DNA of 12,314 nt, taken from contig JAAXQI010000224.1 in assembly GCA_012974315.1 (NCBI GenBank), positions 1-12,314 on the forward strand. Direction: 5' to 3'. A program made the position numbers and the translations under genes. The notes beneath the pieces were generated by a model. That model was not told where the DNA came from, searched no databases, and saw only the letters and a list, made by a program, of their open reading frames with translations. Every line of letters starts with the position of its first letter. Position 1 is the first letter of the stretch. Below are positions 1 through 5,814 of this stretch, in pieces. The stretch is from Desulfobacterales bacterium. Lineage in GTDB: Bacteria; Desulfobacterota; Desulfobulbia; Desulfobulbales; BM004.

Positions 1-1014
1 ATTGAAAACCTCAATGAAGCCGATGGTTCATTGGTGATCAACGGGGTGCCCGTCAAGATTCTTCAGGAGGCCCGTGATCCTAAAGACATAAAATGGAAGG
101 AGAATGATGTCCGTTTTGTGGTGGATACCACCGGCGTTTTTAATGATCCTACTGCAGATGCCGAATCACCGGGAGGAGCATTGCGGGGCCATCTGTATGC
201 CGGCGCTGAAAAAACACTTTTGTCTGCTCCATTTAAGATAAAGTCCAAGGGTCTTGATATGCCCGAGGATGCAGTGACCACTGTCATGGGAATAAACGAT
301 GACGATTATGTGCCTTCAAAACATAATGTTATTTCTGCAGCCTCCTGCACAACCACATGCCTGGCTTATATGATCAAGCCTTTAATGGACCAGTTCGGCG
401 CTGAAAACTTTTTAAGTGCTTCCATGGTGACCGTGCATGCTGCAACCGGCAGCCAGCAGGTGCTTGACAGGCTTCCGGGTGCGGGGGCAACTGATTTGCG
501 GAAAACCCGGTCAATATTGAATAATATTATCCTGACCACCACCGGAGCGGCCCGTGCCCTGGGGCTGGTTATCCCGGAGATGCAAAATATCGGTTTTATC
601 GCAGAATCGGTTCGCATCCCCACCTCAACCGGTTCCCTGATCGTGCTGGTGCTCAACTTGCAGGATGATTTGGAAAATCCGATTAAAAGAGATCTTATAA
701 ATTCCATCTACAGGGACTATGCGCAAAGTTCTCCATACATCGATTATTCAGAAGAGCAGAATGTCTCTTCTGATATCGTCTGCATACCCTGTGCAGCCAC
801 AGTAATTGAGGGAACGGAAACCCACACCCGGACAGCGACTGTAAATGTCAACCTGGACAAGATAAAGAGCTGCAACATTGAACCGGGGGCTTCTCCGAGA
901 ATTCAGGTGCCTATTACCCAGGCCGTTATATATGGTTGGTATGACAATGAGCTTGGCAGTTATACTAATATGCTTGGGGACTTGACTGTTTCCATTACCG
1001 ATAAAATGGTTTAG
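1..1014 (+). CDS. gap: Glyceraldehyde-3-phosphate dehydrogenase, 5'-truncated by the window edge
   Basis: Oxidises and phosphorylates glyceraldehyde-3-phosphate to 1,3-bisphosphoglycerate with NAD(P) in the cytosol. The frame is open from base 1, so the gene begins outside the window; about 70 N-terminal residues with the nucleotide-binding GxGRIGR motif are not visible. What remains is clear: the catalytic cysteine in SAASCTTTCLA (codon 346-348), the catalytic histidine in VTVHAATG (436-438), the TTTGAARALGLVIPE segment, and the C-terminal WYDNELGSY, whose Asn contacts the nicotinamide. The active-site block has Thr where most family members have Asn (CTTNCLAP), and there is an insert around LDRLPGAGATDLRK compared with the usual LDLPHKDLRRAR, so it belongs to a divergent GapA branch. 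It heads a glycolytic cluster with pgk and tpiA downstream. Cofactor preference cannot be read without the N-terminus. Confidence 0.95.
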   Translation: MENLNEADGSLVINGVPVKILQEARDPKDIKWKENDVRFVVDTTGVFNDPTADAESPGGALRGHLYAGAEKTLLSAPFKIKSKGLDMPEDAVTTVMGINDDDYVPSKHNVISAASCTTTCLAYMIKPLMDQFGAENFLSASMVTVHAATGSQQVLDRLPGAGATDLRKTRSILNNIILTTTGAARALGLVIPEMQNIGFIAESVRIPTSTGSLIVLVLNLQDDLENPIKRDLINSIYRDYAQSSPYIDYSEEQNVSSDIVCIPCAATVIEGTETHTRTATVNVNLDKIKSCNIEPGASPRIQVPITQAVIYGWYDNELGSYTNMLGDLTVSITDKMV

Positions 1015-1041
1015 TTGGTGTCTGTTCAGAAATGAGGATTT

Positions 1042-1188
1042 TCGAAGTCTGCGCTTATCTGCCGGAGATTAAGGATTGCGAAAAAAATAAGCGCAGGCAT
1101 ATATATGATATCGAAGTCTTCGTTGCACTTCGCTTATCTCCGAGCATTATTTTTTGAGCATGACGCAGAGATACGACAGGTAAGCGAA
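1042..1188. repeat. Short interleaved direct and inverted repeats between gap and the acetyltransferase
   Basis: The segment carries four copies of the core CGCTTA: forward at 1052-1057 and 1131-1136, reverse complement at 1088-1093 and 1181-1186. Larger matches include TCGAAGTCT directly repeated at 1042-1050 and 1111-1119, CTGCGCTTAT (1049-1058) facing ATAAGCGCAG (1087-1096), and TTCGCTTA (1129-1136) facing TAAGCGAA (1181-1188). It overlaps the first codons of the downstream gene. It resembles a small palindromic repeat element, but a single locus cannot show that it is dispersed in the genome. No T-run follows the hairpin arms, so it is not an obvious terminator. Confidence 0.45.
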
Positions 1189-1629
1189 CAGAGTGAGACT
1201 CCGAAAGGCCATTTATGGACAGGCACTAGTTTCCTTGAGCTGGAAGAAAAGACCCTTTCTGCCTGGAGCGAAGATCACCTTAAGGACGAATTGCAGCAGC
1301 CGACAGGTTTCCAGTTTGTCGTCAGTAATAAAAGAACAGAGAAGATACTCGCTGTTTTGTTTGGCCGTATTGTTGTAGACGAGGTGGAAATTCTGAAATT
1401 AAGCGTTGCCGATTTTGCACGCAATAGGGGCCTCGGTTATCAACTGCTTGATTTTTCAATAAATTACTGCAGCTCAAAAGGAGCGGAAAACTGTTATCTT
1501 GAACTGCGGGCATCAAATGAAGTTGCTCGGCGCCTTTATGAAAAGCGAGGATTTATTACAGTGAGGACCCGCAAAGACTACTATGATGAACCGGTTGAAG
1601 ATGCCATTTTGATGCAGTGTGAACTCTAG
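1105..1629 (+). CDS. GNAT-family N-acetyltransferase, RimI-like
   Basis: Predicted to transfer an acetyl group from acetyl-CoA to an amine. The fold reads as GNAT: an N-terminal LEEKTLSAWSEDHLKDEL stretch comparable to the RimI helix region, a central strand EVEILKLSVADFARNRGLG with the acetyl-CoA pyrophosphate loop R-x-x-G-L-G (about residues 110-115), and a C-terminal block YLELRASNEVARRLYEKRGF that matches the RimI/ArdR-type motif B with Asn, Ala, Tyr and GF. RimI acetylates the N-terminus of ribosomal protein S18, but this protein is longer at the N-terminus, so its substrate is unassigned. The start is uncertain: ATG 1105 has only a weak AGG upstream, TTG 1123 is an alternative, and the first ~35 codons overlap a repeat-rich stretch and look poorly conserved. 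It sits between gap and pgk on the same strand and is probably co-transcribed with them. Confidence 0.82.
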   Translation: MISKSSLHFAYLRALFFEHDAEIRQVSEQSETPKGHLWTGTSFLELEEKTLSAWSEDHLKDELQQPTGFQFVVSNKRTEKILAVLFGRIVVDEVEILKLSVADFARNRGLGYQLLDFSINYCSSKGAENCYLELRASNEVARRLYEKRGFITVRTRKDYYDEPVEDAILMQCEL

Positions 1630-1681
1630 GCTTTACGAGTCAATATATGCAAATTCACGATTATTACGATAAGGAGGGTCA

Positions 1682-2863
1682 ATGAAAAATATCAGAGACC
1701 TGGACATAAAAGAGAAAAAAGTGCTCATCAGGGTTGATTGCAATGTGCCCCTTGATGAACATGGCAATATTACAGATGATACCAGGATTCGTGGGGTGTT
1801 GCCGACTATCAACTATGCCCTGGATGAAAATGCAAAGGTTATCATCTGCTCCCATATGGGCCGCCCAAAGGGTCAGTACCAGAAGGAGTTCAGTCTGGCT
1901 CCGGTTGCCAAAAGACTCTCCAGGCTTTTGGATAAGGAGGTGAAGCTGGCACCGGACTGTATTGGGGCTGAGGTTGAAACAATGGTATCCCAGATGGCCC
2001 AGGGCGATGTCCTGCTTTTAGAAAACCTGCGTTTTCATGCTGAAGAAAAGAAAAATGACCCTGAATTCTGCAAGCAACTGGCAAAGCTTGCAGATGTATA
2101 TATCAATGATGCTTTTGCTGTGGCGCACCGGGGCCACGCCTCGGTCGTGGGTGTGGTAGAATATTTTAAGGACTATGCGGCCGGCTTTTTGTTGCAGCAG
2201 GAAATGGATTACTTTAACCGTTCGGTCAGTAATCCCAGTCGTCCTCTGGTTGCTATTGTGGGCGGGGCCAAGGTTTCGAGTAAATTAGGTGCCCTGCGTA
2301 ATATGATTGACCGGGTGGACAAAATGATTATTGGTGGTGCCATGGCCAATACCTTTTTGAAGGCTCAGGGGTATGGAGTTGGCTCATCCAGGGTGGAAGA
2401 CGATCTTCTCGATACGGCCAATGAACTTATTGCCAAGGCGCAAAAACAGGGGGTCAAGTTATACCTTCCGGTTGATTGTATTGTTGCCGACAGGTTTGAT
2501 CCCAAGGCCGAGACCAGGAGAACAACCGCGCAGGAGGTACCTGAGAACTGGATGATCCTTGATATTGGCCCGGCCTCAACCATGCTGTTTGGCGAAGCCC
2601 TTGAAGATGCAGGAACCATTATCTGGAATGGTCCGATGGGCGCCTTTGAAATGGAGGCTTTTGCCAAAGGCACTATGGCCATGGTGCGGAAATTGGCTTC
2701 TTCGCGCGCCCTGACTATTGTTGGCGGTGGCGATACGGACGTGGCAGTGCACAGTGCAGGAGAATCAAGTAATATTTCTTATATCTCAACTGGTGGTGGT
2801 GCCTTTCTCATGCTTATGGAGGGCAAGGTATTACCGGGTGTGGTAGCGCTGGAAAATAAATGA
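1682..2863 (+). CDS. pgk: Phosphoglycerate kinase
   Basis: Transfers the acyl phosphate of 1,3-bisphosphoglycerate to ADP, giving ATP and 3-phosphoglycerate, in the cytosol. At 393 residues it is full length and appears intact. Seen in order: the substrate-binding RVDCNVPLDE near residue 18 (usually RVDFNVP), SHMGRPKG near 58, LENLRFHAEE near 111, NDAFAVAHRGHAS near 141, the hinge region AIVGGAKVSSKL near 190, WNGPMGAFE in the nucleotide-binding domain near 319, and GGGDTDVAVHSAG then STGGGAF near 349-375. The Cys in RVDCNVP and GGGDTDVA in place of the commoner GGGDSVAA are mild departures. A strong Shine-Dalgarno AAGGAGG at 1671-1677 lies four bases before ATG and fixes the start. Its product path continues from gap, and tpiA follows after a long repeat-bearing spacer. 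Confidence 0.97.
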   Translation: MKNIRDLDIKEKKVLIRVDCNVPLDEHGNITDDTRIRGVLPTINYALDENAKVIICSHMGRPKGQYQKEFSLAPVAKRLSRLLDKEVKLAPDCIGAEVETMVSQMAQGDVLLLENLRFHAEEKKNDPEFCKQLAKLADVYINDAFAVAHRGHASVVGVVEYFKDYAAGFLLQQEMDYFNRSVSNPSRPLVAIVGGAKVSSKLGALRNMIDRVDKMIIGGAMANTFLKAQGYGVGSSRVEDDLLDTANELIAKAQKQGVKLYLPVDCIVADRFDPKAETRRTTAQEVPENWMILDIGPASTMLFGEALEDAGTIIWNGPMGAFEMEAFAKGTMAMVRKLASSRALTIVGGGDTDVAVHSAGESSNISYISTGGGAFLMLMEGKVLPGVVALENK

Positions 2864-2867
2864 AGAT

Positions 2868-3057
2868 TTGTCGTCAAACAAGACGAGACGACGATTGACA
2901 GAGAAATTGAAGATTGAACATTGAAAAAATACGCATAACAAAGAATCATTAAAGCTTCATTTTTTCTGTCAGTAATTGGCAGTTCAGTGTTCCATTAATC
3001 TTCAATCTTCTGTCAATCATCACCCGTCAATCGTCGTCTCGTGCCGTATGACGACAA
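2868..3057. repeat. Large imperfect palindrome filling the pgk-tpiA spacer
   Basis: The outer arms pair in register: 2868-2876 (TTGTCGTCA) with 3049-3057, then six unpaired bases on each side, then a perfect 17-bp match of 2883-2899 (ACGAGACGACGATTGAC) with 3026-3042. Pairing continues more loosely inward: GAAGATT-type heptamers at 2909-2915 against AATCTTC copies at 2997-3010, 2914-2925 against 2983-2994 (10 of 12), and GAAAAAAT 2923-2930 against ATTTTTTC 2959-2966. The right arm carries an extra GTCAATC copy (3012-3018). Size and symmetry suggest a small non-coding repeat or MITE-like element, or a transcribed long hairpin. No transposase or flanking target duplication is evident. Confidence 0.75.
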
Positions 3058-3072
3058 TTGCTGTATGCTGAT

Positions 3073-3103
3073 AATCTTCAATCTTCAATCTTCAATCTTC
3101 AAT
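3073..3103. repeat. Tandem heptamer repeat (AATCTTC, four copies plus three bases)
   Basis: Four exact copies of AATCTTC occupy 3073-3100 with a partial fifth (AAT) to 3103, ending directly against the GGAG ribosome-binding sequence of tpiA. Two further copies lie at 2997-3010 and the reverse complement GAAGATT at 2909-2915, so the heptamer is shared with the neighbouring palindrome. Copy number of such a unit could change by replication slippage and would alter the tpiA leader. Confidence 0.85.
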
Positions 3104-3113
3104 GGAGCATATC

Positions 3114-3574
3114 ATGCGACGACCACTGATAGCACTGATTTTATGATTAGTAGAAGGATAACCGGGGCATTGCGGTTCGGTCTTGTTCCAGTTTTTTGTA
3201 TCGGTGAAAACCTCAAACAGAGAGAATTAGGCAATACCTTGAAAGTCCTTGAGGACCAGGTTCGGGCCGGACTTGCCGGTATTGAGTTGGCAGATGGCGG
3301 CCAGATTGTAGTTGCTTATGAGCCCGTATGGGCTATTGGAACTGGAAAAACAGCCACAGAAACCCAGGCCCAGGAAGTGCACAGCTTTATCAGAAGCCTG
3401 CTTGCAGACATATATGAGAAAAATATTGCTGACCAGGTAAGAATATTGTATGGTGGCTCGGTTAAGCCGGAGAATATAGATATCCTAATGCAGCAGAATG
3501 ATATTGACGGCGCGTTGGTAGGTGGGGCTGCGCTCAAGGCGGAAATGTTTGAGCGCATTATTTGTTTTCATTAA
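3114..3574 (+). pseudogene. tpiA: Triosephosphate isomerase with a large frame-shifting internal deletion
   Basis: An intact enzyme interconverts dihydroxyacetone phosphate and glyceraldehyde-3-phosphate and is about 250 residues long. Here GGAG at 3104-3107 precedes ATG 3114, which encodes MRRPLIA, the usual first seven residues; the expected GNWKMN with the catalytic Lys does not follow and that frame stops at 3144-3146. TIM homology resumes in another frame near 3134 (TDFMISRRITGAL) and runs intact to the stop: GLVPVFCIGE, the catalytic Glu in AYEPVWAIGTGKTA (codon 3320-3322), YGGSVKPEN and DIDGALVGGAALKAE. By comparison with E. coli TIM about residues 8-104 are missing, including the GHSERR histidine. 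An open frame extends upstream from a GTG at 3041, but those codons read through the repeats and are not TIM. ATG 3143 could start a C-terminal fragment of about 143 residues, but it has no ribosome-binding sequence. Neither product should be active. Confidence 0.9.
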
Positions 3575-3620
3575 GGTCGCATGACCTCAAATCGGGTCTC
3601 CTGAAGAGGAGCAAAAGTAA

Positions 3621-4013
3621 ATGGTAACTATACTGACAATTGTTCATATTATGGTGTGTGTTTTTCTTGTTTCTATCGTTTTGCTGCAGCATGGCAAGGG
3701 TGCTGATATTGGTGCAACCTTTGGTGGCGGCGGTGAATCCCTGTTCGGAACCGAGGGACCGGTTCCAATAATGAACAAGATAACCACAGGTGTTGCTGTT
3801 CTTTTTATGGTGACATCAATTTCCCTGGCTTATATTTCGGCACATAGCACCACCAGTTCGGTTATGGGTGGTTATGAGACGCAGGCTCCGGTCGAGCAGG
3901 CGGCACCAATTGCCGAACCGCTGCCAGAGAAGATTCCCATGCCGACTACTCCTTATGAAGAGCCTGCGCCTGCACAGTTTCCAGGCGGCGAAGGCAATAA
4001 GACCAGCGAATAG
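3621..4013 (+). CDS. secG: Protein translocase subunit SecG
   Basis: Small inner-membrane partner of SecYE that assists SecA-driven export of unfolded proteins. The 130-residue product has the SecG layout: a first membrane helix at about residues 3-22 (TILTIVHIMVCVFLVSIVLL), the conserved cytoplasmic loop QHGKGADIGATFGGG with SLFG following, and a second helix at about 52-72. The remaining ~58 residues form a Pro/Glu-rich tail (PLPEKIPMPTTPYEEPAPA), a common low-complexity extension in this family. AGGAG at 3607-3611 lies nine bases before ATG 3621. The gene follows tpiA after a 46-base gap and precedes tRNA-Leu, a common neighbourhood in bacteria, so it is probably part of the same transcript. 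Confidence 0.95.
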   Translation: MVTILTIVHIMVCVFLVSIVLLQHGKGADIGATFGGGGESLFGTEGPVPIMNKITTGVAVLFMVTSISLAYISAHSTTSSVMGGYETQAPVEQAAPIAEPLPEKIPMPTTPYEEPAPAQFPGGEGNKTSE

Positions 4014-4051
4014 CAGAGAGAAAGAGTACAACGAGAAAAAATTCTAAAATT

Positions 4052-4137
4052 GCCGAAGTGGTGGAATTGGTAGACACGCTGTGTTGAGGGCGCAGTGGGC
4101 CACGCCCGTGCCGGTTCGATTCCGGCCTTCGGCACCA
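4052..4137 (+). tRNA. tRNA-Leu, anticodon GAG
   Basis: The acceptor stem GCCGAAG pairs with CTTCGGC, followed by discriminator A and an encoded CCA (4135-4137). The D-arm region GTGGAATTGGTAGACAC is typical of leucine tRNAs. The anticodon stem CTGTG/CGCAG encloses the loop TTGAGGG, giving anticodon GAG at 4086-4088, which reads CUC and CUU. A long variable arm of class II type (TGGGCCACGCCCG) is followed by the T-arm CCGGTTCGATTCCGG. It is 86 bases long, starts 38 bases after secG and is followed at once by a terminator. Confidence 0.97.
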
Positions 4138-4150
4138 TGTCATAATAAGG

Positions 4151-4185
4151 GCCGTAATTCTAAGGAGTTACGGCTTTTTGTTTTT
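4151..4185 (+). terminator. Rho-independent terminator after tRNA-Leu
   Basis: Arms GCCGTAA (4151-4157) and TTACGGC (4168-4174) form a 7-bp stem with a 10-base loop, followed by TTTTTGTTTTT (4175-4185). It closes the gap-to-tRNA transcription unit. Confidence 0.88.
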
Positions 4186-4190
4186 GGTAG

Positions 4191-4220
4191 TTGCGTATAG
4201 CCCGGGTAGTAACGTACAAT
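4191..4220 (+). promoter_or_regulatory. Candidate sigma-70 promoter giving a leaderless mRNA
   Basis: A good -10 box TACAAT at 4215-4220 has a weak -35 match TTGCGT at 4191-4196 with an 18-base spacer. The ATG at 4227 lies where transcription would be expected to begin, and there is no Shine-Dalgarno sequence in front of it. The arrangement follows the preceding terminator directly. It is inferred from sequence only. Confidence 0.4.
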
Positions 4221-4226
4221 AAAAAT

Positions 4227-4880
4227 ATGCCAGTATCTCAATCATTTGCATTAAAGAATCGTGTTCTTCTCGGAACGCTCGTTGTTTTGCTGGCAATGAT
4301 ATTGCTTGCCGGGGGCTGGTCCATTCCATTTCATTATGAGTCTTTTTCCATACTGTACAAGTTCGGGAAACTGAAACTCTATCTCCGCTATGGCAAGGTG
4401 CTTGGTATCACAATTGCTCTGCTTTTATTCTTTCAGGTTCTTTTGGCCTCACGCGTAAAAATTCTGGTGCAGATTTTTTCTGCTAAAAGCGCCTTAATGC
4501 TACATCGTATAAACGGGTTTATCATTGCCTGCCTGATTTTAGTGCATCCGGTGTTGATCAAGGCTTCGGAAAATTTCACCCCATATACCTTTGGGAAAAA
4601 ATATTATCCGGAATTTGTCGGGATCAGCCTGTTTTTTGTTTTGTTCACCCTTTCTGTCACTGCGATCTTTCGCAGTTTTTTCAGGATGGATTACAATCGG
4701 TGGCGCCTTTTGCATCGGTTGGGAGCGACTACGGCACTGCTGATAATCCCATTTCACGTTCTTTTTGTCAGCGATACCTTTAAATCAGTGGGAGTGCCAC
4801 GCGAGGCAGCTATTGTTGTTTTCAGCCTTAATATTCTGTTTATTGCCTATATTTGGTTTAAAAGATTCTTCCAGAAATGA
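4227..4880 (+). CDS. Ferric-reductase-like di-haem transmembrane protein
   Basis: A 217-residue integral membrane protein resembling the ferric reductase-like transmembrane domain family, which includes YedZ/MsrQ and the haem domain of NADPH oxidases. Such proteins carry electrons across the membrane through two b haems. Hydrophobic segments lie at about residues 13-33, 57-75, 96-112, 131-149, 165-181 and 194-212. Two helices each carry a histidine pair with 14-residue spacing: H93/H107 (LHRINGF...LVHP) and H163/H177 (LHRLGAT...PFHV), the expected bis-haem ligand arrangement. There is no flavin or NAD(P)H domain, so an external electron donor is needed. ATG 4227 is chosen because the open frame upstream starts only at a TTG inside the preceding intergenic sequence; no ribosome-binding site is visible. 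No MsrP-type molybdoprotein is adjacent; a YceI protein follows after 166 bases. The electron partner is unknown. Confidence 0.8.
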   Translation: MPVSQSFALKNRVLLGTLVVLLAMILLAGGWSIPFHYESFSILYKFGKLKLYLRYGKVLGITIALLLFFQVLLASRVKILVQIFSAKSALMLHRINGFIIACLILVHPVLIKASENFTPYTFGKKYYPEFVGISLFFVLFTLSVTAIFRSFFRMDYNRWRLLHRLGATTALLIIPFHVLFVSDTFKSVGVPREAAIVVFSLNILFIAYIWFKRFFQK

Positions 4881-5000
4881 AATCATGTTTTAGTGAAAAA
4901 ATTTTAAATCTATCCCCAGGTGCATGAGAGATTTCTAAAGTCCGCCAGCTTTACAAAGCAAAGTTCCAGTCATACCTTTTAGTCATAATAAGATTTATTA

Positions 5001-5014
5001 TTGATAAGGATCAA
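5001..5014. promoter_or_regulatory. Perfect FNR-type binding palindrome
   Basis: TTGATAAGGATCAA matches the FNR/ANR half-sites TTGAT-N4-ATCAA exactly. Its centre lies 39 bases before the ATG at 5047 and before a Shine-Dalgarno at 5033-5039. An FNR activator centred at -41.5 would put the transcription start inside the start codon, so the position fits repression or interference better than classic activation, unless an unseen promoter arrangement applies. The bound protein may be any FNR-like member of the CRP superfamily. Confidence 0.6.
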
Positions 5015-5046
5015 CGCTTTTCAATCTTTTGAAGAGGAGATTCACC

Positions 5047-5625
5047 ATGAAGAAAATAGTCTTTTTATTGTTGTTTTTTATTGTAATGGTGCCGTTTCAG
5101 GCGGTGGCACAGCAGTGGGAACTGGATCCTGCCCATACAAACTTTTTCTTCGAGGTCAAGCATACCTATGCAGCGGTAAGGGGTCAGTTTATGGACTTTA
5201 CCGGCGATGTGTATTTTGATCCGGCCAATCTTACCAAGAGCAAATTTGATTTTGTGATCAAAGTAAAGAGTATTGATACCAAGATCGGCAAGCGGGATAC
5301 CCATCTGCGCTCACCTGATTTTTTCGATGCCTCCAAATACCCGCTCATGACATATAAATCCTCTAAGGTTTTATATGCGGGGGCCAATAAATACATTGTT
5401 GAAGGCAAATTGACCATTAAGGATGTCACCAGGGACCTGCCACTTGAGTTTGTTTACCATGGCCAGAAAGATAACCCGGTTAAGCCAGGCCAGACAGTAA
5501 CCGGACTTGATGCCAGGCTGACACTTGACCGGCTCGAATATAATGTTGGTGATGGCAAGTTTTATAAAATGGGTGTGGTTGGCAAGGATGTTGATATTAT
5601 GATCACCCTGGAAATGTTGAGATAA
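5047..5625 (+). CDS. Exported YceI-family protein
   Basis: YceI proteins are periplasmic lipocalin-like beta-barrels that bind polyisoprenoid or other amphiphilic ligands. The 192-residue product begins with a signal peptide (MKK, hydrophobic core to about residue 18, AVA cleavage site before QQWELD). The mature part shows the family pattern: WELDPAHTNFFFEVKH at the first strand, RGQFMDFTGDVYFDP, then KRDTHLRSPDFFDASKYP, which is the hallmark D-x-H-L-x-S/x-D-F-F-D segment, followed by VEGKLTIKDVTRDLPL. AGAGGAG at 5033-5039 fixes ATG 5047; an upstream in-frame TTG would place this sequence inside the gene. The preceding gene encodes a di-haem membrane protein; in E. coli, yceI is likewise next to a cytochrome b561 gene. 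A strong terminator follows. Confidence 0.93.
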   Translation: MKKIVFLLLFFIVMVPFQAVAQQWELDPAHTNFFFEVKHTYAAVRGQFMDFTGDVYFDPANLTKSKFDFVIKVKSIDTKIGKRDTHLRSPDFFDASKYPLMTYKSSKVLYAGANKYIVEGKLTIKDVTRDLPLEFVYHGQKDNPVKPGQTVTGLDARLTLDRLEYNVGDGKFYKMGVVGKDVDIMITLEMLR

Positions 5626-5653
5626 GTAACAATATAAAAAGTTTTGTTTTTAG

Positions 5654-5690
5654 CAGGCTGCATTCCTGAATGGAATGCAGCCTGTTTTTT
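5654..5690 (+). terminator. Strong rho-independent terminator after the yceI-like gene
   Basis: A perfect 13-bp stem, CAGGCTGCATTCC (5654-5666) with GGAATGCAGCCTG (5672-5684), has a 5-base loop and a run of six T (5685-5690). It separates the redox pair from the efflux operon. Confidence 0.95.
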
Positions 5691-5770
5691 CGACAAAAAA
5701 TATCTGGCTGTGTAGACGTTTTAGCGGTTACATGCATCTTATTTATTTTGTAGTGCTTATGCGTATTTCA

Positions 5771-5799
5771 TTGACAACTTTGTTATATCATTGGAATAT
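5771..5799 (+). promoter_or_regulatory. Candidate promoter of the RND efflux operon
   Basis: A perfect -35 hexamer TTGACA at 5771-5776 is followed after 17 bases by a poor -10 match GAATAT (5794-5799). It lies in the 240-base stretch between the terminator and the likely start of the first efflux gene. The weak -10 would suit a gene needing an activator, but this is inference. Confidence 0.35.
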
Positions 5800-5814
5800 C
5801 TTATCCACTGTTAC

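Noticed and set aside
1..1014. Gap as a broken gene because the N-terminus is missing
   Set aside because: The frame is open to base 1, so the truncation is explained by the window edge.
1032..1157. 41-codon open frame between gap and the acetyltransferase
   Set aside because: It has no convincing ribosome-binding site, its internal similarity comes from the DNA repeats, and it overlaps the GNAT start.
3073..3103. CRISPR-like array
   Set aside because: The units are 7 bases with no spacers and there are no cas genes; it is a simple tandem repeat.
3041..3142. Upstream part of the open frame leading into the TIM remnant (GTG start)
   Set aside because: These codons read through the palindrome and the heptamer array and show no TIM residues; MRRPLIA at 3114 in another frame is the real N-terminal remnant.
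3574..3587. Short dyad AGGTC-GCAT-GACCT after tpiA
   Set aside because: The stem is only 5 bp and has no T-run; it is too weak to call a terminator or an operator.
3946..4143. Minus-strand open frames across secG and tRNA-Leu
   Set aside because: They read through the reverse complement of the tRNA and of secG and have no family features. Such frames are a known source of false database proteins.
4191..4226. TTG start extending the di-haem protein by 12 residues
   Set aside because: The extension lies inside the candidate promoter directly after the terminator, has no ribosome-binding site, and adds a polar stretch before the first helix.
5029..5046. TTG start extending the YceI protein by six residues
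   Set aside because: The extension is encoded by the Shine-Dalgarno of ATG 5047, and MKK starts a normal signal peptide.
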